Below, piece after piece: positions 9,170-19,248 of a stretch of 64,000 nucleotides of DNA (within the stretch, counting starts at the first letter, position 1; each line of letters begins with the position of its first letter). The notes beneath the pieces are model-generated. The model made no database searches. It worked only from the letters and a program-made list of their open reading frames with translations, and was not told the origin of the DNA. The stretch comes from an uncultured Gammaproteobacteria bacterium (GTDB lineage: Bacteria; Pseudomonadota; Gammaproteobacteria; Arenicellales; Poriferihabitantaceae): positions 37,576 to 101,575 of the forward strand of contig CALKKV010000018.1 in assembly GCA_937992195.1 (NCBI GenBank), read 5' to 3'. The position numbers and the translations under genes are program-made.

Positions 9170-10276
9170 ATGAAATTTGTCGATGAAGCTGTGATCCGCG
9201 TGATTGCGGGGAAAGGTGGCAATGGCGCGATGAGCTTTTTGCGAGAAAAGTATCGTCCCAATGGCGGACCTGATGGTGGCGATGGTGGCAATGGTGGAAG
9301 TATCTTTCTGACAGCAGATAGTGGTTTGAACACCCTTGCCGATTTCCGATTTACACGGCTTTATAGAGCAAAAGATGGTGAAAGCGGTTCGGGTCGCGAA
9401 TGCTTTGGTAAATATGGGGAAGATCTGGTGATCAATGTGCCGCTTGGAACAGTGGTATCGGATGTGGAAACTGGAGAAGTGATCGGTGAAGTCCTCACTG
9501 AAAATACCCAGCTGTTAGTGGCGAGAGGCGGTATCAAAGGCATCGGCAATGCGCGATTTAAATCGAGCATAAATCAAACGCCAAGACAAACCACGCCCGG
9601 AAAAATGGGAGACGAAAGGCAGTTAAAGTTGGAATTAAAAGTTTTAGCTGATATCGGTTTGCTTGGTTTACCTAATGCAGGAAAATCTACTTTTTTGTCT
9701 GCAGTTTCCAGCGCCCGCCCGCGGATTGCCGACTATCCCTTCACTACATTGTATCCGCAGCTGGGCGTGGTGGATGTCGGTGAAGCCAGTGGGTTTGTGA
9801 TTGCCGATATTCCTGGTCTGATAGAAGGGGCGGCAGACGGGGTTGGTTTGGGAACCGCATTTCTTAAGCACTTAAACCGGACACGAATTCTGTTACATCT
9901 CGTCGATATCGCGCCCATGGATCAGAAGGATGTGGTGGATTCTATCGAGGAAATATTTGCCGAGCTCACGCGCTTTGACGCTGATCTGGCGGCACGGGAA
10001 AGATGGCTGGTGCTCAATAAAATTGATATCGTTGATGTCGATGAAGTAGAAGCGCAACTTGCCGATGTTAGGGAAAGGTTAGATTGGAAAGCGCCAATTT
10101 TTACTATTTCCGCAGCGACAGGAGAAAATTGTAAAGCCTTGACCGGCGCTCTGATGGAGCGCTTGAATGATCTTGATGAGTTAGAACTAGACCGAATCGC
10201 AGAAGCCAAGGCTCGGGCCGAAAACGAGATGATAAAACACGCTCAATCCGGCAGCGAAGTATCAAAGAATGTCTGA
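9170..10276 (+). CDS. obgE: Obg family GTPase (ribosome assembly)
   Basis: A 368-residue Obg/CgtA GTPase that acts in late 50S maturation and stress control. The glycine-rich Obg fold is at residues 1-160 with repeats such as GKGGNGAMSF and PDGGDGGNGG. The G domain starts with the P-loop GLPNAGKST (166-174), then DYPFTTLYPQLG (switch I), DIPGLIEGA (G3) and LNKID (G4). The C-terminal tail is short and lysine/glutamate rich. Its stop overlaps the proB start by eight bases. Confidence 0.96.
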   Translation: MKFVDEAVIRVIAGKGGNGAMSFLREKYRPNGGPDGGDGGNGGSIFLTADSGLNTLADFRFTRLYRAKDGESGSGRECFGKYGEDLVINVPLGTVVSDVETGEVIGEVLTENTQLLVARGGIKGIGNARFKSSINQTPRQTTPGKMGDERQLKLELKVLADIGLLGLPNAGKSTFLSAVSSARPRIADYPFTTLYPQLGVVDVGEASGFVIADIPGLIEGAADGVGLGTAFLKHLNRTRILLHLVDIAPMDQKDVVDSIEEIFAELTRFDADLAARERWLVLNKIDIVDVDEVEAQLADVRERLDWKAPIFTISAATGENCKALTGALMERLNDLDELELDRIAEAKARAENEMIKHAQSGSEVSKNV

Positions 10277-11390
10277 ACGAAATCGTTTATCGAGTGCGAA
10301 AAGCTGGGTTGTCAAAGTAGGTACCTCTTTGTTGACTGATGTTGAGCACGGCTTGGATCGGCAGGCGATCAATGACTGGGTAGGTCAAATGGCGAAACTT
10401 CGCGAGGACAATCTCAAATTCGTTCTGGTTTCTTCCGGTTCGATTGGTGAGGGTGTAAGAAAACTCGGGTGGCAGGAAAGACCCCGGGAGTTGCATAAAC
10501 TCCAGGCGGCTGCCGCTGTAGGCCAAATGAGTTTGATCCAGAGTTATGAAACGGCATTCAATCAATACGGCATATTGACTGCGCAGGTATTGCTGACTCA
10601 TGCGGACTTTGCAAATCGCGAACGTTACCTCAATGCGCGAAGCACATTGCGGGAGTTGTTGAAGCTTGGCGTGGTACCGATCGTCAATGAAAATGATACG
10701 GTTGTGAATGAAGAAATCAGATTTGGAGACAACGATACGCTGGGAGCTTTGGTGACAAACCTGGTCGAAGCAGAAGCATTGGTGATTTTAACGGATCAAG
10801 ATGGTTTGTATAACAAAGATCCACGTTCCAATACGGATGCGCAACTGGTAGTCGAATCGATGGTGAACGACTCCTCTTTGATGCAGTGGGCGGGTCCGGC
10901 GGTTGGTTTCGGTAGCGGTGGTATGGTTACCAAAGTAGAAGCCGCGCAGAAAGCCGCGCGGTCGGGTGCCTGCACCGTGATTGCGGGCGGCCGTCAGGAA
11001 GAAGTGCTGCTTCGGCTGCACGCAGCTGAACCTTTGGGTACCCTGTTAACCCCTGGAAACAGTCGGGTTACTGCAAAAAAACAGTGGTTGGCTGGTCAAC
11101 TCAGGGGTAACGGACGCTTGGTGCTGGACGATGGTGCGGTAAAAGTTATCCGCGGCGCCGGTAAAAGCCTACTTCCTATTGGCGTGCGGGAAGTAAGCGG
11201 TGAATTCGGAAGAGGTGAGCTGGTGTTATGCGTTGATCTTGAGGGCAAAGAGGTTGGACGTGGTTTGATCAACTACGACGCTGATCAAACCCGCAAAATT
11301 ATCGGTTGTTCAAGCGATAAGATCGAATCTATCTTGGGGTTTGTCGGCGAAATAGAGCTCATTCATCGAGACAATATTGCGCTGGTTTAA
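10269..11390 (+). CDS. proB: Glutamate 5-kinase
   Basis: A 373-residue enzyme for the first step of proline synthesis, making gamma-glutamyl phosphate. The N-terminal amino-acid kinase domain has WVVKVGTSLL, VSSGSIGEG, PIVNENDTV, and the FGDNDTLGALVTNLVEA and LTDQDGLY blocks; GSGGMVTKVEAA lies near residue 220. Residues from about 280 form a PUA domain (GNGRLVLDDGAVKVI). The ATG lies inside the obgE end, so translation is probably coupled. Its stop is tail to tail with gloB, and a short hairpin (GCTGGT 11381-11386 with ACCAGC 11393-11398) spans both stop codons. Confidence 0.95.
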   Translation: MSERNRLSSAKSWVVKVGTSLLTDVEHGLDRQAINDWVGQMAKLREDNLKFVLVSSGSIGEGVRKLGWQERPRELHKLQAAAAVGQMSLIQSYETAFNQYGILTAQVLLTHADFANRERYLNARSTLRELLKLGVVPIVNENDTVVNEEIRFGDNDTLGALVTNLVEAEALVILTDQDGLYNKDPRSNTDAQLVVESMVNDSSLMQWAGPAVGFGSGGMVTKVEAAQKAARSGACTVIAGGRQEEVLLRLHAAEPLGTLLTPGNSRVTAKKQWLAGQLRGNGRLVLDDGAVKVIRGAGKSLLPIGVREVSGEFGRGELVLCVDLEGKEVGRGLINYDADQTRKIIGCSSDKIESILGFVGEIELIHRDNIALV

Positions 11391-12182
11391 TCACCAGCTA
11401 TTTCTTAACTCCCGCAGTTTTAAAAATACTTCTTTGCTTGTGGGTTTTGCCCCCAGATCTGGAAACCGCAGTCTCAGTTCATCAATCACTTCCGGATTTT
11501 CCAGGCGGAAAAAGGTGTTGATTTCTCGCTCTTGACCTATCGTAGTGGTCATTGCGTTTGCCGGGTCGGCGTTCGGATTTTGTTCGAGTAACTGCATTGC
11601 CTTATCGTTACCCGGTTCGCGGTCCATGGTGAAGCGCAGGTTGTTTTCAAGATAATCATGGCCAGGATAGAGAATGGTGCTGTCATCCAGTTTGCTTAGC
11701 TGCTGCACAAAGGTTTGGTAAAGATCATTTGGATGCCCTCCGTTATGACAGTTTCCTGCGCCAGCGTTAAACAATGTATCACCGCAAAATAACGAAGGAA
11801 TATCGGTTTTAGATAGCAGACACACGTGACTCATTGTATGACCTGGTGTATCGAGTACTTCAAGGTCTACACTGTTGCCTACTTTTACCACGTCTCCGGC
11901 ATGCAAACCGATATCCATGCCAGGGATGGCGTTGCTGGCACCTGCATGCGCTAATAACCTAGCCCCCGTGGCTTCAATGACCTTTCCGTTTCCACCGATA
12001 TGATCACCGTGATGATGGGTGTTTAGCACCTGGGTGATATTCCATCCTTCGCTTGCAGCATGGTGCAAGCATTTTTCATAGTCCAACGGATCTATCGCTA
12101 GTGCGTCTCCTGTCTCAGGGCAAGCAATCAGATAATTGAAATTTCGATAGGCATTTCCGGTCCAAATTTGTTTTACGATCAT
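11391..12182 (-). CDS. gloB: Hydroxyacylglutathione hydrolase (glyoxalase II)
   Basis: A 263-residue metallo-beta-lactamase fold enzyme that hydrolyses S-lactoylglutathione in methylglyoxal detoxification. The dinuclear metal motif THHHGDHIGG is present, followed by the metal ligands in TPGHTMSHV and FCGDTLF. The C-terminal substrate domain contains LYPGHDYLENNLRF and ends with the family pattern EVFLKLRELRNSW. The ATG at 12180-12182 is preceded by the phosphatase gene reading the same way, 67 bases upstream. Confidence 0.92.
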   Translation of the reverse strand: MIVKQIWTGNAYRNFNYLIACPETGDALAIDPLDYEKCLHHAASEGWNITQVLNTHHHGDHIGGNGKVIEATGARLLAHAGASNAIPGMDIGLHAGDVVKVGNSVDLEVLDTPGHTMSHVCLLSKTDIPSLFCGDTLFNAGAGNCHNGGHPNDLYQTFVQQLSKLDDSTILYPGHDYLENNLRFTMDREPGNDKAMQLLEQNPNADPANAMTTTIGQEREINTFFRLENPEVIDELRLRFPDLGAKPTSKEVFLKLRELRNSW

Positions 12183-12249
12183 TTTTCTAAGTCGGTAGGG
12201 CTGAAGGAGTGTTTAATCTTTGTTGGAATTACTTCTGGCTCGAGCAGCG

Positions 12250-12861
12250 TTAGTTTACTTGACACCATTCCCGAACATTGGTTTTCAATAATCGGAGGCG
12301 GCTGCCAGACTGGCGTTCAAACTTTAACGGCAGAGACCAGTCTATCGCATTTTTTAAATCAGGATGATGTGATTGATTATAGGGTGCTTCCATATCCCAG
12401 CTAGTGGCGATACTAATAGCCGCACGAATCACTCCTTTATGGGTTACCGCTACGGTGTCTTCTGCAGATAGGGTGGACAGAAAAGACTGCAGCCTGGTGC
12501 AAACTTCGGCCGGTGATTCTCCGCTCGGCGGACGAAAGTGGAGTCCAGTTGGTGGCTCAATTCTCTGAAGTTCTATTTGTTGTTCAATCACCGACAGCAC
12601 CATTCCCTCGAATTCTCCCCAGTGCATTTCTTGCAATAGTTCCATCACTTCAACGTCCGTGATACCAAGCCCAGCCGCGGTCTGTCGCGCTCTGGTTAAT
12701 GGGCTGGACAACCACCGATATTGCCGCCATCCAGAGGATAATTCAATTTCTGAAAGCACTTTTAGGCTCTGTGCAGATAATGGAATATCGGTTCGTCCCT
12801 GAACCCGTTTTTCTGCATTCCAGTCAGTAGGGAAATGCCGAAGCAGGTAAAGCGTTGACAA
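12250..12861 (-). CDS. Histidine phosphatase family protein
   Basis: A 203-residue protein of the phosphoglycerate mutase-like superfamily. The catalytic histidine is in LLRHFPTDWN near the N-terminus (the usual RHG is RHF here), with SSPLTRARQTA, EMHWGEFEG and the second histidine in VAVTHKGVIRAA. Layout resembles CobC/GpmB-like phosphatases, but the substrate is unknown and no cobalamin genes are nearby. It follows the amidotransferase gene by five bases and is probably cotranscribed with it and gloB. Confidence 0.85.
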   Translation of the reverse strand: MSTLYLLRHFPTDWNAEKRVQGRTDIPLSAQSLKVLSEIELSSGWRQYRWLSSPLTRARQTAAGLGITDVEVMELLQEMHWGEFEGMVLSVIEQQIELQRIEPPTGLHFRPPSGESPAEVCTRLQSFLSTLSAEDTVAVTHKGVIRAAISIATSWDMEAPYNQSHHPDLKNAIDWSLPLKFERQSGSRLRLLKTNVREWCQVN

Positions 12862-12866
12862 AGATC

Positions 12867-13610
12867 CTATGCCTTACGAAGAAACTGACTGACCCAGCTG
12901 AGAACCTCAGAAGATTCGGATTCATTTCCTTCCAATAGTTCAAGAGTTTCCTGGTACTTGTTTTCACCAATCAACTCTCTGCGCGCTTCTGCACGGTAGG
13001 CGCAATATTCTTTACTAAATTCCGGATGTCCCTGAATGCCCAGCATGACATCATTGTCGCTAATCATGCTGTGGGGACAAAAGTCATTGCTTGCGAGAGT
13101 GTTGAAGCCGCTGGGGAGATCGACCACTTGATCCTGATGAATGACGATCAGATCGTAGTTTTTATTTTGGGTTTCTAGCCATTCCGGTGTGTCGGTGATT
13201 GCGGCTCGATGTATACCAAAACCCCAACCATTGTCAGAGCGCTCTGCTTTACCGCCCAAAGCATGGGCGATAAGCTGATGACCAAAACAGATGCCGGCCA
13301 TTTTTACCTGCTCTGATTGACACCGACGGACAAATCCCATAAGCGGTTCGATCCAGGGTAAATCCTCAAATACGCTGGCTGCGGATCCAGAAATAATATA
13401 ACCGTCATAATCGGTGGGTGCAGTCGGTAGGATCCCCTTATAGGCATCATAGGCGGTGAGATCCATCGACGGATCGACTTTGTGGATGCCCTGCTGAAAC
13501 ATTCGATGATAATTGCCAAAACGCGGCTGGCCGTCTTCAGGCACATCGTCACATAAAAGCAGGCCGATTTTTTTCTTTACAGAGGCGGAGTGGTGATTTG
13601 ACAAGGACAT
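12867..13610 (-). CDS. Class I glutamine amidotransferase-like protein
   Basis: A 247-residue stand-alone GATase1 domain. The catalytic cysteine is in GICFGHQLIAHALGG, and the His-Glu pair is in GIQGHPEFS. Proteins of this type are annotated as GMP synthase-like amidotransferases or gamma-glutamyl hydrolases of the YfeJ kind. The absence of a synthetase domain argues against GuaA. The C-terminus carries a charged helix. It heads the reverse-strand group leading to gloB and is divergent from dapA. Confidence 0.87.
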   Translation of the reverse strand: MSLSNHHSASVKKKIGLLLCDDVPEDGQPRFGNYHRMFQQGIHKVDPSMDLTAYDAYKGILPTAPTDYDGYIISGSAASVFEDLPWIEPLMGFVRRCQSEQVKMAGICFGHQLIAHALGGKAERSDNGWGFGIHRAAITDTPEWLETQNKNYDLIVIHQDQVVDLPSGFNTLASNDFCPHSMISDNDVMLGIQGHPEFSKEYCAYRAEARRELIGENKYQETLELLEGNESESSEVLSWVSQFLRKA

Positions 13611-13809
13611 AGTGCGCTTTGGATTTGTACCCTTTATATGTCAATGAACCGATAACTTCAAGAATGGTGACATCGCTGAGAATATCCGATCGGGCGTTTA
13701 TACAACGATCCATTTTTCCTCACTTGGGTTATTAATTTCACTTGTTTAAATGAGAGTCGAGGGATACCATCATCATTTCGATTAACCACTATCAAAGTAG
13801 GAATTTCCA

Positions 13810-14685
13810 ATGATTAAAGGCAGTCTGGTTGCGCTGATCACCCCGATGTTTGACGACGGAAGCGTGGATTTTGACGGTCTTAAAAAACTCGTGGATTTCC
13901 ATGTGGAAGCTAAGACGGACGCGATCATTTCGGTTGGGACATCCGGTGAGTCCGCTACGCTGGATATTCCCGAGCAGATCGATGTTATTCGTAAAACCAA
14001 GGAGTTTGCCGCAGGGAGGATTCCAATTATTGCTGGCACAGGTGGAAATTCTACCAGCGAGGCGATGGAGTTAACTGAAAAAGCCGCTGCACTAGGCGTT
14101 GAAGCCTGCCTCTTGGTGGTGCCTTATTACAACAAGCCTACCCAGGAAGGGCTTTATCAGCATTTTAAGTATATCGCTGAGCGTGTGGATATTCCGCAAA
14201 TTCTCTACAACGTTCCCGGAAGAACCGCTCTGGATATGCACAACGATACTGTGGTGCGGCTCTCCGAAGTCGACAATATTGTTGGAATCAAAGACGCCAC
14301 CGCCGACGTACCGCGCGTCAAGGATTTTTTAGCGCGCTGTGGCAACGACTTTGTACTCTATTCCGGTGATGATGCCACCACGTTGGATTTTATCAAGATG
14401 GGTGGGCATGGCTGTATCTCGGTCACTGCCAATGTAGCGCCTGCGAAGATGCATCAAATGTGTGTTGCAGCACTCGAGGGAAATATGGAACTGGCTGAAA
14501 AGCTAAACGACGAGCTGGATGGTCTACATAAAGAATTGTTTGCCGAGTCCAATCCTATACCAGCCAAATGGGCGGTTGAGAAACTCGGGTTAATCTCTGG
14601 GGGCATTCGGCTGCCGCTGACCCCTTTTTCTGCGCCACTACATGGACAACTAGAGCAGGCAATGCAACGGGCAGGAGTTCTCTAG
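13810..14685 (+). CDS. dapA: 4-hydroxy-tetrahydrodipicolinate synthase
   Basis: A 291-residue class I aldolase that condenses pyruvate with aspartate semialdehyde, entering the lysine and peptidoglycan diaminopimelate pathway. The Schiff-base lysine is Lys161 in VGIKDAT, Tyr133 is in LYNVPGRT, and Thr44 in GTSGESATL, the same numbers as in E. coli. GTGGNSTSEA and VVPYYNKPTQEG are also conserved. A Shine-Dalgarno-like TAGGA precedes the ATG. Confidence 0.96.
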   Translation: MIKGSLVALITPMFDDGSVDFDGLKKLVDFHVEAKTDAIISVGTSGESATLDIPEQIDVIRKTKEFAAGRIPIIAGTGGNSTSEAMELTEKAAALGVEACLLVVPYYNKPTQEGLYQHFKYIAERVDIPQILYNVPGRTALDMHNDTVVRLSEVDNIVGIKDATADVPRVKDFLARCGNDFVLYSGDDATTLDFIKMGGHGCISVTANVAPAKMHQMCVAALEGNMELAEKLNDELDGLHKELFAESNPIPAKWAVEKLGLISGGIRLPLTPFSAPLHGQLEQAMQRAGVL

Positions 14686-14783
14686 GCTTTGGTATGTGCC
14701 TCAAGCGGTGAAACGACGTTTCAATTGCCTGGACTAACTGCCGACCGAATGAAAAGGTGCCCAATAAGGATGCCAATAAACCT

Positions 14784-17700
14784 ATGATGCTGCAAATCCC
14801 CGGCGCCATTGCGCTGTCAGATTTCCGAAAACAAAAAATCCTCGAAGAGATACAAGCAACCTTGTCTGGTTGCATTGCCATCGAAGCGCAATTTATCCAT
14901 TTTGTGGACCTCGCCGACGAGTCGCAGCTGTCCAGTAAACAACGGTTAAAACTGGAGAGCTTGCTCGATTATGGCCATGGTGTTGGTCAACCAACGAAGA
15001 AAACAAATGGGACGGTTGTCGAGCGCGTTAGCGTTCCTCGTATCGGCACAATATCTCCTTGGGCAACCAAGGCAACGGATATTGCCAAGCATTGTGGATT
15101 GGATCTGATTCGCAGAGTTGAACGCGGCATACACTGGACAATATTTTTTGAGGGTGAAAATGCGTTGATCGATGCCAAAATGGATAGCATCTTCAGTGGC
15201 ATTATCTTTGACCCCATGGTGGAAAGCTGTTTGCAGCAACCTGATGAGGCCATCGGTTTGTTTTCAGAAGCGGATCCCGCGCCGCTATCTACCGTTGATA
15301 TTTTAAATGGCGGAATGGCGGCGTTGGATGCCGCCGATATGGAGTATGGGTTTGCCCTCAGCGCTCCGGAAAAAGACTATCTTGTAGAGCAGTTCACAGC
15401 GCTCGGGCGTAATCCTACGGATGTGGAATTAATGATGTTTGCGCAAGTGAATTCCGAGCACTGTCGACACAAGATTTTTAATGCTGACTGGGTGGTAGAC
15501 GGCGAAGCCAAGGAGAGATCTTTGTTTGGCATGATTCGCACAACCCATCAGAAAAACAGCGGTGGCACATTGGTGGCTTACAACGATAACGCCGCGATTT
15601 TGGCAGGATCTGAAGCGAGTCGATGGCAGGTTGATCAAGAAGATCGGGCGTTTAAATACGTTGATGAGCCAGTGCATATTGCAATCAAAGTGGAAACCCA
15701 CAATCACCCCACGGCAATTTCACCATTTCCAGGCGCATCAACAGGATCTGGAGGAGAGATTCGAGATGAGGGAGCTACTGGTCGTGGTGGGAAGCCGAAA
15801 GCCGGTCTCGCAGGATTCAGTGTCTCCCATTTGCGTTTGCCAAACAAAAGCAAGCCCTGGGAGGCTGATCAAATTGGTCCGGGACGCATAGCCAACCCAC
15901 TACAAATTATGTTGCAAGGTCCGGTTGGAGCAGCGGCGTTTAACAATGAGTTTGGGCGACCGAATATCACAGGCTATTTTCGCACCTTCGAAATAGAGAG
16001 TGAGCTGCCAACCAAAAGATATGGATATCACAAACCGATTATGTTGGCCGGCGGTTTAGGCAATGTCAGGCCGCACCATGTCAATAAAGATCGCATTCCT
16101 TCGGGTACGCCTATTATTGTTCTTGGCGGGCCTACCATGTTGATTGGTCTCGGAGGCGGAGCGGCATCAAGTGTCGCCTCAGGGAGCAGTAGTGAAAGTC
16201 TCGATTTTGCTTCTGTGCAACGGGGTAACCCAGAAATGCAACGGCGTTGTCAGGAAGTCATTGATAGCTGTGTGGCGATGGGTGAACGGAATCCCGTGGT
16301 GTCGATTCATGATGTTGGTGCAGGTGGTATTTGCAATGCCTTACCTGAGCTTGTGCATGATGCGGGAAAGGGTGGCCAGTTTGAGCTGCGAAATGTGCTC
16401 AATGATGAACCCGGCATGTCGCCGATGCAGATCTGGTGTAATGAATCGCAAGAACGCTATGTGCTTGCCATTAACCAGGAGAGGCTTGAAACCTTCAGGT
16501 CAATTTGCGCGCGTGAACGATGTTTGTTTGCGATCGTTGGGTACGCCACGGATGACCAGGAGTTGAAGCTGACAGACTCGCATTTTGCGGGGGCGGATAA
16601 AGTAGTAGAGCCAATTGATCTATCAATGGATTTGCTGTTTGGTCTTCCGCCTAAAATGCAGCGCGATGTAACCACTGCTTCAATTGATCTGCCTGATTTA
16701 TCGCTGCAAGAGTATGACCCGGTGGAAGCAGTGAAAAGAGTACTTTCATTTCCTGCAGTGGCGGACAAAACATTTTTGGTCACAATTGGTGATCGCAGCG
16801 TCACGGGTTTAATTGCCAGGGATCAGATGGTTGGACCGTGGCAGGTGCCGGTAGCAGATGTGGCGGTAACCAATAGCGGCTACCAAGGTGATAGTGGTGA
16901 AGCAATGGCAGTGGGTGAACGTACGCCACTGGCGCTGCTCAACGCGCCAGCTAGCGGTCGTATGGCGATAGGGGAAGCACTAACTAATATTGCTGCGGCA
17001 ATGATTACGGATTTATCTGCGGTGAGACTGTCGGCGAATTGGATGGTTGCGGCGGGTCAACCAGGACATGATGCGGACCTGTACAGAACGGTGGAAGCGG
17101 TTGCGATGGACCTGTGTCCTGCTTTGGGTATCGCTATTCCGGTTGGTAAGGATTCCATGTCCATGGCAACACAATGGCAAGATGATCTGGGCCGAGACAA
17201 GAGTGTGGTGTCTCCACTGTCGTTAATCGTCACCGCGTTTGCACCGGTGGTAGACACGAGGAAAACGTTAACCCCACAAATTCGCACTGATCTAGGAGAA
17301 AGTGAGCTTTGGTGTATTGATTTGGGTGAAGCTCAGAATCGGCTGGGAGGTTCCGTTCTTTGTCAGGTCTACAGCATGATGGGGAAGCAAACACCCGATG
17401 TCAATGCAAAACTACTGAAAGGTTTTATGCATGCTGTGGGTGAATTAAATCAGAAAGGACTGCTACTGGCATACCACGACCGTTCCGATGGCGGCCTTGC
17501 AGCAACGTTAGCGGAGATGGCGTTTGCAGGACGAGTTGGTCTTGATATCGATATTTCAGGGATGGGCGACGATGCGATATCTGTTTTATTCAACGAAGAG
17601 CTAGGTGCGGTATTACAGGTTCGGAAGACAGACCGAAGTCAGGTCGAGACGATTCTCTCAAAGACGGGGCTGATATCTGTAGCGCATCGGATTGGAACCA

Positions 17701-18713
17701 ACACCGAAAACGATCAGATAACGATACGACATAATGATCAAGAGATCATAGACTTACCCCGCGTGGTATTGCATCAACAGTGGTCTGAAGTCACCTGGCA
17801 GATGCAGAGATTACGTGATAATCCGCAATGTGCAGAACAAGAGTATCGTCGAATCGAAGATATTAGAGATCCGGGGATTCATCCAAAGCTCAATTTTGAT
17901 CCAGATGAAAACACAGCGGCTGCCTATCTGTCAGTTGCTTGCCGCCCGAAAATTGCAATTCTAAGAGAGCAGGGTGTGAACGGTCAGCTTGAGATGGCTG
18001 CAGCATTTGACCGAGTTGGTTTTGAGGCGATTGATGTCACCATGAGTGACCTCGCGGCAGGTGGTGATCTGAATGATTTCGTGGGCTTTGCGGCATGTGG
18101 CGGCTTCTCTTTTGGCGATGTGCTTGGCGCTGGAGAAGGTTGGGCAAAGTCGATCTTGTTTAATGCCCAACTGCGCGATACTTTTGAACGCTTTTTTCAC
18201 CGGGACGATACCTTTGCGCTTGGTGTATGTAATGGCTGTCAAATGATGTCCACGATAAAGCCTTTGATTCCTGGCGCGGAGCAGTGGCCAAAGTTTGTAA
18301 GAAATCAATCCGAGCAATATGAAGCGCGTTTCGTGACAGTCGAGATTGAATCAGAGAAGTCAATTCTTATGCGCGGGATGAAGGGCTCTTCATTTGCAGT
18401 ATCGACCGCCCATGGAGAAGGTCGTGCCTGGTTTGCAAAGGATGATCAGCTCGCAACCCTGCAGAACACCGATCAGATCGCAATGCGTTATGTCGATAAT
18501 TATCACAGGGTGACACAACAGTATCCGTTCAACCCCAATGGTTCACCAGATGGAGTAACAGGCTTTACCAATTTAGACGGGCGCTTTACTATTATGATGC
18601 CGCATCCTGAGAGAGTGGCGAGAACAGTATCTAATTCCTGGCATCCAGACGAATGGCAAGACGATAGCCCCTGGATGCGACTATTTCAAAATGCCCGCCG
18701 CTGGGTGGGATAA
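14784..18713 (+). CDS. purL: Phosphoribosylformylglycinamidine synthase (large, PurL type)
   Basis: A roughly 1309-residue single-chain enzyme for the fourth step of purine synthesis, converting FGAR to FGAM with glutamine and ATP. The N-terminal domain aligns with E. coli from [11 protein letters not shown]. Two AIRS-type halves follow, with [33 protein letters not shown] and GPAVG-type loops, then NAVTNSG-like and GKDSMSM motifs. The C-terminal amidotransferase has the nucleophile Cys1149 in GVCNGCQMM and the MMPHPERV histidine. I chose the ATG at 14784 from alignment to E. coli; an in-frame GTG at 14757 is possible. A tiny 12-codon frame (14749-14787) ends across this ATG and may be chance. 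Confidence 0.96.
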   Translation: MMLQIPGAIALSDFRKQKILEEIQATLSGCIAIEAQFIHFVDLADESQLSSKQRLKLESLLDYGHGVGQPTKKTNGTVVERVSVPRIGTISPWATKATDIAKHCGLDLIRRVERGIHWTIFFEGENALIDAKMDSIFSGIIFDPMVESCLQQPDEAIGLFSEADPAPLSTVDILNGGMAALDAADMEYGFALSAPEKDYLVEQFTALGRNPTDVELMMFAQVNSEHCRHKIFNADWVVDGEAKERSLFGMIRTTHQKNSGGTLVAYNDNAAILAGSEASRWQVDQEDRAFKYVDEPVHIAIKVETHNHPTAISPFPGASTGSGGEIRDEGATGRGGKPKAGLAGFSVSHLRLPNKSKPWEADQIGPGRIANPLQIMLQGPVGAAAFNNEFGRPNITGYFRTFEIESELPTKRYGYHKPIMLAGGLGNVRPHHVNKDRIPSGTPIIVLGGPTMLIGLGGGAASSVASGSSSESLDFASVQRGNPEMQRRCQEVIDSCVAMGERNPVVSIHDVGAGGICNALPELVHDAGKGGQFELRNVLNDEPGMSPMQIWCNESQERYVLAINQERLETFRSICARERCLFAIVGYATDDQELKLTDSHFAGADKVVEPIDLSMDLLFGLPPKMQRDVTTASIDLPDLSLQEYDPVEAVKRVLSFPAVADKTFLVTIGDRSVTGLIARDQMVGPWQVPVADVAVTNSGYQGDSGEAMAVGERTPLALLNAPASGRMAIGEALTNIAAAMITDLSAVRLSANWMVAAGQPGHDADLYRTVEAVAMDLCPALGIAIPVGKDSMSMATQWQDDLGRDKSVVSPLSLIVTAFAPVVDTRKTLTPQIRTDLGESELWCIDLGEAQNRLGGSVLCQVYSMMGKQTPDVNAKLLKGFMHAVGELNQKGLLLAYHDRSDGGLAATLAEMAFAGRVGLDIDISGMGDDAISVLFNEELGAVLQVRKTDRSQVETILSKTGLISVAHRIGTNTENDQITIRHNDQEIIDLPRVVLHQQWSEVTWQMQRLRDNPQCAEQEYRRIEDIRDPGIHPKLNFDPDENTAAAYLSVACRPKIAILREQGVNGQLEMAAAFDRVGFEAIDVTMSDLAAGGDLNDFVGFAACGGFSFGDVLGAGEGWAKSILFNAQLRDTFERFFHRDDTFALGVCNGCQMMSTIKPLIPGAEQWPKFVRNQSEQYEARFVTVEIESEKSILMRGMKGSSFAVSTAHGEGRAWFAKDDQLATLQNTDQIAMRYVDNYHRVTQQYPFNPNGSPDGVTGFTNLDGRFTIMMPHPERVARTVSNSWHPDEWQDDSPWMRLFQNARRWVG

Positions 18714-18725
18714 TTTAAGAGAAAC

Positions 18726-19160
18726 ATGGCACGATCTACTTTTACTCCTGGCAGTTTTCTAATCAGATTATTGCTGTCAGCATTGCTGGTATTGATTACC
18801 TATAACCCAATTGACCCTTGGTCGTTTTACTATTGGGCACTTAAACCGCTACTCGAGCACCCGGGGGATTTCACCATCTTAAAGGGAATAGCCTCGTTGG
18901 CTTTGTTGATCGCCTGGGGCGTTTTCCTGGGGGCTGCTTATAAAGCCATGGGTATGATTGGAACAGTTTTGCTTTCGGGCTTGTTTGGTCTGAGTATCTG
19001 GTGGTTGATAGATGTTGGGCTGGTTTCGTTGAATAAGCCGGACACGCTAACCTGGTTGATTCTACTTGCGCTAATCATTGTCTTGGCTGTCGGTGTTTCT
19101 TGGTCACACCTGCGCAGAAGGTTAACAGGGCAGGTAGATGTCGATGATACCGACGTATAA
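18726..19160 (+). CDS. DUF6524-like inner membrane protein
   Basis: A 144-residue membrane protein with four hydrophobic segments (about residues 11-27, 50-70, 75-96 and 107-127) and a short acidic C-terminal tail. The pattern TYNPIDPWSFYYWAL near the start and the IWWLIDVGL segment match a small gammaproteobacterial membrane family that I recognise only as a domain of unknown function. It lies 12 bases after purL on the same strand and is probably read through from it. No function can be assigned. Confidence 0.75.
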   Translation: MARSTFTPGSFLIRLLLSALLVLITYNPIDPWSFYYWALKPLLEHPGDFTILKGIASLALLIAWGVFLGAAYKAMGMIGTVLLSGLFGLSIWWLIDVGLVSLNKPDTLTWLILLALIIVLAVGVSWSHLRRRLTGQVDVDDTDV

Positions 19161-19248
19161 CATTACCATTGACTAACTCGGGCTGGCTGACCTGCGTCCC
19201 TGCGGTTTTGCAAGTTGTTGACGGTTTGACTTCAGGCAGGGTTAGCGC

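Noticed and set aside
14749..14787. Twelve-codon leader peptide ahead of purL
   Set aside because: It has no amino-acid bias or attenuator structure, and purine genes are not normally controlled by leader peptides; the overlap is probably chance.
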